Assembly: GCA_002238825.1 (NCBI GenBank)
Contig: MPNC01000002.1
Location: 1 to 51,179 of the forward strand
DNA from: SAR202 cluster bacterium bin87
GTDB taxonomy: Bacteria; Chloroflexota; Dehalococcoidia; Lucifugimonadales; UBA3495
Reading direction: 5' to 3'
DNA: 51,179 nt
A program made the translations under genes and the position numbers. Under the pieces are notes generated by a model. It saw only the letters and a program-made list of their open reading frames with translations, did not search any database and was not told where the DNA came from. This document shows, piece by piece, positions 29,148 to 36,172 of this stretch (position 1 is its first letter; every line of letters starts with the position of its first letter).

Positions 29148-30538
29148 CGCGTCGACCAAACCGCCATGCTGCCGTTGGCGATGTCGTGCAGTTCCCCGCC
29201 TTCGCCCGTCTCCACGACGTATACGCGTGAACCGCCCCCGCTGCTGCCGTTGCGCCTTTCGGACAGGTATTGTTGGGTTCCGGACACCACCAGGCCGGAA
29301 CCGTCCGGCGCCCACGGTGAATGGCTCCGTGCGTACTGGTCGAAGAACGCCAGCATGAGGAACGTTTCGCCGCTGGGCGAGAAGCGGAACCCGCCAACCG
29401 CTGTGTCCTCCGTCGCTTCGCCGCCGGCGCCGGAGGTCTGACCTGCGTCGATCCTCCACTCCATGGTGCGCTCTTCGGGATTCAACGCCACCCAGGCCAA
29501 ACGGTCCCCCTGGGGCTCCCAGAAGAAACCGAGAACCCAGTCGTCCTCCTTGATAGTCCGTTCCGCGCTGCCGTCGCCGGCCAACAGGCGCAAGCGGCGG
29601 TAAGCCGGTGAACCCGCAATCTGGCGATCCGCCACGGCGATAACCTCGCCGTTGGCTGACCACAGGAAAGCGCACGCCCCTTCAACCTCGGCCAGGCGGA
29701 GGGCGGCGTCATCGGGTTGGTCGGGCCGCCCAACCCACAACGCTTCACTGTCTCCGCCGGGGGCGGACCAAGCCAGCCGGCTCCCATCCGGAGACCAGGC
29801 CGGGGTGCGGAAAGAACGGGATTGAGCCAACGGCTGGACGCTGAACTGCTGGGTTTCGTAATCGGGCCGCACGAGCAGGACATCCTCGTTACTGTGAACC
29901 GCCAACGAAGCGCTGTCCGGAGACCAGTCGAAATACAGTGGCGCGCCCCGTTGCACCGCCAATGGCGGGTTGGGCGAATCGGACTGCGGCTCGGAGGTGG
30001 CATCAACGACAAACAGGGTGAGACCTTCGGGCGTTGCTGCCGTCACACCTAACTTTTGTCCGTCGGGCGACCATTGGACGTAGTGCGGAGTACCCTCAGC
30101 GATGGTCAGCGGGGCCTCGTTCACGAAGGCGGCTCCGCCTACCCCGGTGGACGATTCCAGCGAGTGGAGGCTGACCTGCGCCTCGCTGGGAGAGTCCCCC
30201 CGCAACAGTGAAACGGCGATGCGGGATCCATCCGGAGCCCAAACGGGCCAACTGTACATTGTGTCGCGGCGCTGCGGCTGAGCGAGGATGCCGCCAGCCC
30301 GCGCCACGGCGCCGGTCGTCAGCAGGCTGCGACCCGAGCCGTCAGGGTTGGAGGTGACCAATTGGCCGTCGGTATCGATGTATGCGATGCGATTGATAGT
30401 CATGGACACTTCGTTATTTTGGGCTCCGCCCGGATCCGGCGCGCACGCCACCACAACCGACAGCGCCACCACGGCGGCGACCAGGATGGTAGAACACCGG
30501 CTGACGTCCGCCGGTATCCGGGGAGCCGTCAGAACCAT
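29144..30538 (-). CDS. lipoprotein with TolB-like WD40/PD40 beta-propeller
   Basis: About 464 aa from the ATG at 30538; the open frame extends to 30601. A hydrophobic stretch LVAAVVALSVVVAC ends in a lipobox-like VVAC followed by APDPGG, so the mature protein is probably anchored to lipid. At least six PD40 repeats follow, recognisable by WAPDGSRIAV, WSPDGQKLGV, WSPDSASLAV, WSPDGSRLAW, FSPSGETFLM and WAPDGSGLVV. Such propellers act in binding or sensing at the cell surface. The stop overlaps the GTG start of the next gene, so the two are co-translated and probably work together. Start choice is uncertain because no good ribosome site is seen. Confidence 0.8.
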   Translation of the reverse strand: MVLTAPRIPADVSRCSTILVAAVVALSVVVACAPDPGGAQNNEVSMTINRIAYIDTDGQLVTSNPDGSGRSLLTTGAVARAGGILAQPQRRDTMYSWPVWAPDGSRIAVSLLRGDSPSEAQVSLHSLESSTGVGGAAFVNEAPLTIAEGTPHYVQWSPDGQKLGVTAATPEGLTLFVVDATSEPQSDSPNPPLAVQRGAPLYFDWSPDSASLAVHSNEDVLLVRPDYETQQFSVQPLAQSRSFRTPAWSPDGSRLAWSAPGGDSEALWVGRPDQPDDAALRLAEVEGACAFLWSANGEVIAVADRQIAGSPAYRRLRLLAGDGSAERTIKEDDWVLGFFWEPQGDRLAWVALNPEERTMEWRIDAGQTSGAGGEATEDTAVGGFRFSPSGETFLMLAFFDQYARSHSPWAPDGSGLVVSGTQQYLSERRNGSSGGGSRVYVVETGEGGELHDIANGSMAVWSTR

Positions 30539-30619
30539 CGGCCACGGGAATAATTTCGCGAGCACGCGGGTAACGGTAGCACCCAACATCCCAATAAGCA
30601 ACGGACGGGCCAGAGAACC

Positions 30620-30749
30620 AGGGCCGGTGCAAAGTCATTTCATCCGCTCATGGTGAACCTGTCGAACCATTCGCCGATTGGTCAGAAGCATCCTTCGACA
30701 ACCCCAGGATGAGCGGCGAAAGGCTATTAGGCAACTTTGCACCGGCCCT
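30620..30749. repeat. 130-bp nested inverted-repeat element, copy 2
   Basis: Outer arms AGGGCCGGTGCAAAGT (30620-30635) and ACTTTGCACCGGCCCT (30734-30749) are a perfect 16-bp inverted repeat. Inner arms CCGCTCATGGTGAACCTGTC and the matching GACAACCCCAGGATGAGCGG. Same length as copy 1 (130 bp). Compared with copy 1 the outer arms change together (GGCTTGTG/CACAGGCC versus GGCCGGTG/CACCGGCC). Confidence 0.9.
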
Positions 30750-30819
30750 GCCATCGAACAGTTCACCTATGAATCAGCTCGTCCAGGGACCGGATACCAC
30801 AGCGCGAAGCGGACGACGC

Positions 30820-30952
30820 AGGACGATTGCAAAGTCAGTTAACTGTCCGCTCACGGTGAGCCTGTCTAACCATGCTTCGCCGCCGAAAGGCCATGCTTCG
30901 ACAAGCTCAGGATGAGCGGGCCAGGAGGATTCATAGACTTTGCAATCGTCTT
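30820..30952. repeat. 133-bp nested inverted-repeat element, copy 3
   Basis: Outer arms AGGACGATTGCAAAGT (30820-30835) and ACTTTGCAATCGTCTT (30937-30952), inner arms CCGCTCACGGTGAGCCTGTC and the matching CTTCGACAAGCTCAGGATGA. The outer TGCAAAGT core is the same as in copies 1 and 2, while the rest of the arm differs and is still self-complementary. Confidence 0.85.
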
Positions 30953-31057
30953 GGCGGACGGCGCGAATTGAGGGTCACCGCCTCGAAAACTGTGGTTTAA
31001 TGCCGAGTGGATCGAGTTTCTCATGCGCGATCAATTGGGCGAGTTGAAGCACCTTCA

Positions 31058-32623
31058 ATGACGATACAAAACAACCCACCGGCCGGCCGCGTGATAATGG
31101 TCCAAGGCACGGCGTCCCACGTCGGCAAGAGCGTGCTGGTGTCGGCGCTGTGCCGAATATTCCGCCAGGATGGGCTGCGGGTTGCGCCGTTCAAGGCGCA
31201 GAACATGTCCAACAACTCGTACGTCACGCCGGACGGCGGTGAAATCGGTCGCGCCCAGGCCGTCCAGGCCGAGGCCGCCGGTGTCGAAGCTCGGGTGGAA
31301 ATGAACCCCGTTCTGCTCAAGCCTGAGGCAGACAGCCACGCCCAGGTGGTGCTGATGGGCCGACCTCTCACTTCCGCACGGGCTCGCGACTATTTCGACC
31401 TGAAGGCAACACTCTGGGAATCGGTATCGAGTTCGCTGGACGCGCTGCGCAGCCAGCACGACGTCGTGGTTATCGAAGGGGCGGGCAGCCCGGCGGAGAT
31501 CAACCTGAAAGCCACCGAGATCGTCAACATGCGGGTGGCGCTATACGCCAACGCACCGGTGCTCCTTTGCGGCGACATCGACCGGGGCGGCGTGTTCGCA
31601 TCGCTGGTGGGAACCTTGCAACTGCTGGATGATGCTGAGCGGGACCAAGTCAAGGGACTGTTGATCAACAAGTTCCGCGGCGACGCATCGCTACTGACCG
31701 ACGGCCTGACGTGGCTGGAGGACTACACCAGCAAGCCGGTGGTGGGCGTGGTCCACCACTATCGGGACATACACATCCCCGAAGAGGATTCGGTGGCGCT
31801 GGACTTCACCCCGCCGCACGCATCCTCTCCCGACGTGCTGGACGTCGCGGTGGTCCAGGTTCCCCACATCTCGAACTTCGACGACTTTGACCCGCTGGCA
31901 AGGGAGCCCGGCGTCTCGCTGCGGTACGTGCAGAGCGGTGACCGGCTCGGCAAGCCGGACCTCGTCATCTTGCCCGGCAGCAAGACCACCATCCCCGATC
32001 TGATGTGGATGGAACGACAGGGATTGTCCCAAGCCGTGTTGGACGCCACGGAAAGCGGTTCCTCGATCATGGGCATCTGCGGCGGTTACCAGATGCTGGG
32101 CAAGACCCTGCTGGACCCGGACCGCATCGAGTCTAACATCGGAGCAGCGGACGGACTGGGCCTGCTCCCCCTGGTGACGACGTTCGCCGGAACCAAGGAG
32201 ACTCACCGGGTTGAGGCCACGGTGCGACAGGAGGCATCCACGCGCGGGCACCTGATGTCCGGAGCCGACGGGGAAACCGTAATTGGCTACGAGATCCACA
32301 TGGGCCGGACCTCGGGCGAAGGCATCATCCCCGCGTTCAACCTGGTGGACCGGGCCGATGCGGCGATCACGCCGGAAACGGCCTTCGATGGAGCGCTGGC
32401 CGCCAACGGCAGGGTGATGGGAACGTACATCCACGGGCTGTTCCACAACGCCGGTGTCCGACGGGCGATCCTGCGCGAGTTGGCCCGCCGCAAGGGGGTT
32501 GGGTTGCCCGAAGGCGTGGACGTGGCACGCGACCGGGAGTATGACCGGCTCGCCGACTGGGTGCGCGACAGCCTGCGCATGGACCTGGTCTATGACATGG
32601 CAGGTCTCACGCCGGCGCTATGA
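31058..32623 (+). CDS. cobQ: cobyric acid synthase (glutamine-hydrolysing)
   Basis: 521 aa. N-terminal dethiobiotin-synthetase-like ATPase domain: VQGTASHVGKSVLVSALCRI and FKAQNMSNNSYVT. C-terminal glutamine amidotransferase domain with nucleophile Cys341 (GICGGYQMLG) and catalytic His459 (TYIHGLFHN). It amidates four side-chain carboxylates of adenosylcobyrinic acid a,c-diamide in cobalamin synthesis. ATG at 31058 gives the family N-terminus; a GTG at 31007 would add 17 residues. Its stop overlaps the cobU start (ATGA). Confidence 0.95.
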   Translation: MTIQNNPPAGRVIMVQGTASHVGKSVLVSALCRIFRQDGLRVAPFKAQNMSNNSYVTPDGGEIGRAQAVQAEAAGVEARVEMNPVLLKPEADSHAQVVLMGRPLTSARARDYFDLKATLWESVSSSLDALRSQHDVVVIEGAGSPAEINLKATEIVNMRVALYANAPVLLCGDIDRGGVFASLVGTLQLLDDAERDQVKGLLINKFRGDASLLTDGLTWLEDYTSKPVVGVVHHYRDIHIPEEDSVALDFTPPHASSPDVLDVAVVQVPHISNFDDFDPLAREPGVSLRYVQSGDRLGKPDLVILPGSKTTIPDLMWMERQGLSQAVLDATESGSSIMGICGGYQMLGKTLLDPDRIESNIGAADGLGLLPLVTTFAGTKETHRVEATVRQEASTRGHLMSGADGETVIGYEIHMGRTSGEGIIPAFNLVDRADAAITPETAFDGALAANGRVMGTYIHGLFHNAGVRRAILRELARRKGVGLPEGVDVARDREYDRLADWVRDSLRMDLVYDMAGLTPAL

Positions 32624-33192
32624 GCTCGATACACCTCGTATTGGGCGGCATACGGTCGGGGAAAAGCGCTTACGCGGAACGGTTGGCGGCCGCAATCGCC
32701 GGATGCCAGCCCGTCCTGTACATTGCGACCGGCATCGCCATCGACACGGAAATGGAAGAGCGCATCCAAAGGCACCAACAGAGGAGACCGCCGAATTGGC
32801 AAACTCTTGAAGCCTCGCTCAATCCGGTGGGTGCGCTGCAAGATCGGGTCGGAACCATCGACCCAGCTCCCGTGGTGTTGCTCGACTCCATGGACGTTTG
32901 GGTATCCAATCTGATGCTGGAACACGAAGGCACGCCGAGGCTGGAACTGGACTCCCGCATCGTCGGCGCGGCGCGGCGCTTCGCGGACTACATCAGTGAG
33001 ACGGATCGCCAGGCGGTGGTCGTGAGCAGCGAGGTTGGCTATTCGTTGGTTGCCACGACCTCGATGGGCCGCCAGTTCCAGGATCTGCTGGGGACGGTGA
33101 ACCAGGCGATGGCAGAGGCGGCGGATCAGGTCACGATGGTGGTCGCCGGCTTGCCGGTTCCAATCAAGCCTGCGGCAACCGGCGCCTACTAG
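32620..33192 (+). CDS. cobU: adenosylcobinamide kinase / adenosylcobinamide-phosphate guanylyltransferase
   Basis: 190 aa. P-loop GGIRSGKS (9-16), then IATGIAIDTEMEERIQRHQ, a WQTLEA motif and VVVSSEVGYSLVATTSMGR, all typical of CobU/CobP. It phosphorylates adenosylcobinamide and transfers GMP, activating it for addition of the lower ligand. It overlaps cobQ by 4 nt and precedes the PduX-like kinase, so the three form one operon. Confidence 0.95.
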   Translation: MSSIHLVLGGIRSGKSAYAERLAAAIAGCQPVLYIATGIAIDTEMEERIQRHQQRRPPNWQTLEASLNPVGALQDRVGTIDPAPVVLLDSMDVWVSNLMLEHEGTPRLELDSRIVGAARRFADYISETDRQAVVVSSEVGYSLVATTSMGRQFQDLLGTVNQAMAEAADQVTMVVAGLPVPIKPAATGAY

Positions 33193-33225
33193 CCGCCAGT
33201 ATGGGTTTGGCGGCACGGCGGCGCT

Positions 33226-34131
33226 ATGGCTGACGAGATTCTGGGCACAGCTTCGGTTCTGGCCCCGGGGACCTGCGGCGAACTGGTGCAGGGAATGACC
33301 GGAGGTGTGGACTTCCTGGTGACCTGCCCCATCAACCAGTTCTCGAGAGCCACAGTGACGGTGTCCCGAGGTGATGGTCCCGGCGATCAGGTGCGAGGCA
33401 TCGACCATCTGCCCAAAACCCGGCAGGCGGTAACGGCTGCGCTGGCACGATTGGCGCGCTGCCTCGGCGTGCCTGGGTTGCTTGCCGACGTCACGGTGGC
33501 CAATCCCATCCCGGTGGGCAAAGGCATGGGCAGCAGCAGCGCGGACATCACGGCCGCGGTGTGCGCGACGGGCCGGGCCGCGGGCAGCGAGTTGCCTCCA
33601 GAAACCATCGCAGAGATCGCCCTGTCGGTGGAGCCGACGGACGGCGTGATGTTTCCCGGTATCGCCCTGCTCGATCATCGACGAGGCAAAATCGTAGATC
33701 TGCTGGGCGCTCCCCCGCCGATGGAGGTGATTGTCATCGACCGTGGCGGTCAGGTGGACACGCTGGAATTCAACCGGATCGATCGCGAAGAGCACTGGCG
33801 GTCGGTGGCTTCCGCCACTGGCGAGGCCCTGGAATTGGTGCGGGAAGGCATCCGCCGCTGCGATCCGGAGCTGGTCGGCCGGGGCGCTACGATCAGCGCG
33901 CGTGCCGGGCGGCCCGATGACGCGGGCCCCTGGGTGGAACATGCATCAGATTTCGCGGCTGAGATCGGCGCGGCCGGCGTGAACGTGGCCCACAGCGGCA
34001 CGGTGATTGGCATCCTGCTGGACGCGCGGAAACGGCAGAGCAAGCCGGCATTCCGCGAGGCGCAGCGGGAGTTTGCGGGGGCGGAGAGTGTGCAGCACTT
34101 CCGGATTATCGGCGGGGGCGTGCGGTTCTAA
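33226..34131 (+). CDS. GHMP kinase, probable L-threonine kinase (PduX-like)
   Basis: 301 aa GHMP-family kinase. The N-terminal LAPGTCGELVQG (12-23) closely matches PduX, the L-threonine kinase of cobalamin synthesis, and the ATP loop PVGKGMGSSSADITAA is the GHMP motif 2. Its place directly after cobQ and cobU supports production of L-threonine-3-phosphate, precursor of the aminopropanol linker of cobalamin. No cobD-type decarboxylase or cobS/cobT gene is in the window. Its last 26 nt overlap the convergent glycosylase gene. Confidence 0.85.
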   Translation: MADEILGTASVLAPGTCGELVQGMTGGVDFLVTCPINQFSRATVTVSRGDGPGDQVRGIDHLPKTRQAVTAALARLARCLGVPGLLADVTVANPIPVGKGMGSSSADITAAVCATGRAAGSELPPETIAEIALSVEPTDGVMFPGIALLDHRRGKIVDLLGAPPPMEVIVIDRGGQVDTLEFNRIDREEHWRSVASATGEALELVREGIRRCDPELVGRGATISARAGRPDDAGPWVEHASDFAAEIGAAGVNVAHSGTVIGILLDARKRQSKPAFREAQREFAGAESVQHFRIIGGGVRF

Positions 34132-35251
34132 TCGCTCTCCTCGCCGGCGAACGGCGATCACTATGGCCTTGGAGCAGGTAGTACCCTCCCGGGGTTTTGC
34201 AATGGCTACCCGGTGACGCCCCGCAAAATGGACACGGACGCGCCCGGTGGTCTGCAAAAATGCCGCTTCTGCTCTTTGCGGTATCTTGGACCTTCGTCCG
34301 CGATGTACTGGACACGGTTCGATTTCCAGCCTGTGCCCGGTCACAAAATATGAACTGGCCGACATAGCCGGCATTAGGCCCGAAATAGTTTTGCGCCCAT
34401 TGCAAGATTCTAGAGTCAGAGGGAGGCTTTTCCCAGCCGAACCACCGATCGTTCACCAGCCTCCTGATGTGAGTGTCCACTGGAAACGCTTCCAGTTTAT
34501 CGAGCGACATCAAGGCAACACAGTTCGCAATTTTCGCACCGATTCCGTTGGGAACTTTACTACCGTACCTTCTTCCTTGCATCAAACCCTGTATGACGAC
34601 TGGATAACCCCATGGCTTCATCCCGTCAAAATCCAGCTGGCCATCATGAACCCGCTGTGCAGCGCCGAGTATTGCAGATGGGAAGTCACGGGTAAATCTG
34701 CCCGCGAACTCCAGCTCAATCAATCCCTCAAGCTTGACTTCCAATATCCGTTGTGGTGGTGGGAATGGGCGTCGCTCGTCGTGGCCCAGATTCATCGTTT
34801 GACGGCTCAGCGCGGCAATCTCAGACACACACTGCCTGATATTGGGGATTTTGTTACTTCGTGAGCAGATATACGACGCCAGGCACTCCCAAGGTTCTTG
34901 CCTCAGGACGCGCATTCCGGAGTACTTTCGCACTAATCCAGCAATATGGATGTCCCGGTTGCTAATGTCAGCGTAGATGGCGGCCGCGTCATCATCGTCC
35001 CGAAAATACCTACGCAGCAACACGTCATCGCCGTCGGTGGCCTTCCTCTCTCCATCCGGCCCGCCCACCCGATACGCTACCCCAGTTCCGGTCCGCCGAA
35101 TGTGGATGAGGTTATTGCCCAGCACGCCCGAAAACCACCGATGGCCATCTGAGTAGAACCCTTCGGGCAATAGCTTCCACCGAAACGCCTGGCCCATCGT
35201 AAGCGACAGTTGCAGGTCAAAGGGCTGCTGGATTTCTATCTCTCTGACCAT
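34106..35251 (-). CDS. OGG1-like 8-oxoguanine DNA glycosylase with C-terminal zinc-finger-like tail
   Basis: 381 aa. Residues about 1-305 are an OGG1-type glycosylase: N-terminal domain (SLTMGQAFRW, FSGVLGNNLIHIR), LRQEPWECLASYICS, and a helix-hairpin-helix-GPD segment VPNGIGAKIANCVALMSLDK with catalytic Lys240 and Asp259 in FPVDTHI. A tail of about 75 residues follows, with CPFCGASPGSHCKTPGGYY and His363, a likely zinc site (Cys340, Cys343, Cys351, His363). It would excise 8-oxoG and nick by beta-elimination. Base composition is visibly more AT-rich than neighbours, hinting at transfer. A paralogue without the tail lies 12 nt upstream. Confidence 0.85.
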   Translation of the reverse strand: MVREIEIQQPFDLQLSLTMGQAFRWKLLPEGFYSDGHRWFSGVLGNNLIHIRRTGTGVAYRVGGPDGERKATDGDDVLLRRYFRDDDDAAAIYADISNRDIHIAGLVRKYSGMRVLRQEPWECLASYICSRSNKIPNIRQCVSEIAALSRQTMNLGHDERRPFPPPQRILEVKLEGLIELEFAGRFTRDFPSAILGAAQRVHDGQLDFDGMKPWGYPVVIQGLMQGRRYGSKVPNGIGAKIANCVALMSLDKLEAFPVDTHIRRLVNDRWFGWEKPPSDSRILQWAQNYFGPNAGYVGQFIFCDRAQAGNRTVSSTSRTKVQDTAKSRSGIFADHRARPCPFCGASPGSHCKTPGGYYLLQGHSDRRSPARRAIRTARPRR

Positions 35252-35263
35252 GTGAACACTCCG

Positions 35264-36124
35264 TCAACGACCCTCACGCCGCCGCGCGTGAAAGAGGTAC
35301 TGCTGGGAGTAGCCGGCGTATTGGCCGAAGTGGTTCTGGGCCCATTCCACCATCACTCGGTCGGGCGGCTTTTTCTGCATGGGGAAATACCACTCCGCCA
35401 GCGCGCGACGCACCCACACGTCCACCGGAAATGCCTGGAGCTTTTCCAATGAGAACACGGCGATGCAGTCGGCGATCTTGGCCCCGATCCCGTAGCACTC
35501 CATGAGCCTGGACTTGGTCTCCGGATAGGGCAGGCGGATCAATTCGTCCAGGTCCAGTTCGCCATCGCATACGCGCCGAGCCGCAGCGACGACGTATGGC
35601 GCGCGGAACCCCAGGCCCAATTCTCGCAGGAACCCTTCGCCGGCAGAGGCGATTTGTTCGGCGGAGGCGAAGGTGTGCCGGACCTCTCCGTCCAATTCCA
35701 GTGGATCGCCGAGGCTGTCCGCCATGGCCTCCATGTTCTGGTGAATGCGGGGTATGTTCGACGTGGCCGAGCAAATAAACGCGACCGTGCACTCCCATGG
35801 TTCCTGCCGCAAAATGCGCAGGCCCGGATAGCGGGACACCATTTCCGAAACCCGACGGTCCCGGCAAATGTCCGCGTAAATCGCGCCGATATCGTCGTCG
35901 AGGCGGAAATATGACCGCAACAGGCGGTTCAGCGTCTCTGGTTCTGGGGCATCGCCGGCGCCCGCGACGCGATACTCCACCCCTTCGCATCGCTGCCGGA
36001 CGTGGATGAGCCATGGGCCCAGTACGCCCGAATACCAACCATCCCCCAGGTTGTTCCAGCGATGGGCTTGCCCGCTTTCCAGGCTCTCCGCCAGGTTGAA
36101 CGGTTGGTCTATGGCTAGCTGCAC
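35264..36124 (-). CDS. OGG1-like 8-oxoguanine DNA glycosylase
   Basis: 286 aa, colinear with the glycosylase gene that follows: LAESLESGQAHRW, YSGVLGPWLIHVR, LRQEPWECTVAFICS, then the helix-hairpin-helix YGIGAKIADCIAVFSLEK with catalytic Lys216 and Asp235 (FPVDVWV). No zinc tail. Codon use is GC-rich like the rest of the window. It removes oxidised guanine from DNA. The pair may have arisen by duplication or by arrival of a second copy; divergence is considerable, so it is not recent. Confidence 0.9.
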   Translation of the reverse strand: MQLAIDQPFNLAESLESGQAHRWNNLGDGWYSGVLGPWLIHVRQRCEGVEYRVAGAGDAPEPETLNRLLRSYFRLDDDIGAIYADICRDRRVSEMVSRYPGLRILRQEPWECTVAFICSATSNIPRIHQNMEAMADSLGDPLELDGEVRHTFASAEQIASAGEGFLRELGLGFRAPYVVAAARRVCDGELDLDELIRLPYPETKSRLMECYGIGAKIADCIAVFSLEKLQAFPVDVWVRRALAEWYFPMQKKPPDRVMVEWAQNHFGQYAGYSQQYLFHARRREGR

Positions 36125-36172
36125 GGTGCGTTCCGGTATTGCCGACCCCTCGTCCGCGCTCGTCCCGAAAGC

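Larger units (their letters stand above)
30602..31057. other. 456-bp intergenic region carrying two nested-palindrome elements
   Basis: Between the divergent propeller lipoprotein gene and cobQ. It is mostly filled by two copies of the nested inverted-repeat family (30620-30749, 30820-30952). No convincing promoter and no cobalamin riboswitch core (B12 box) was seen ahead of cobQ. Confidence 0.7.

Noticed and set aside
28863-29675. 270-codon minus-strand open frame as a separate gene
   Set aside because: Most of it is a shadow of the propeller lipoprotein gene; only its segment from the GTG at 29147 is used, as signal peptide of the interrupted LppX-like gene.
30620-30952. CRISPR array
   Set aside because: Only two units here, each an internal palindrome of about 130 bp with no spacer-repeat periodicity and no cas genes.
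30953-31057. Possible cobalamin riboswitch before cobQ
   Set aside because: No B12-box-like sequence or matching stem arrangement could be found in the short leader.
32590-33942. 450-codon minus-strand open frame
   Set aside because: Antisense to cobU and the PduX-like kinase; rich in His, Arg and Gln as expected of a GC-rich shadow frame, no recognisable domain.
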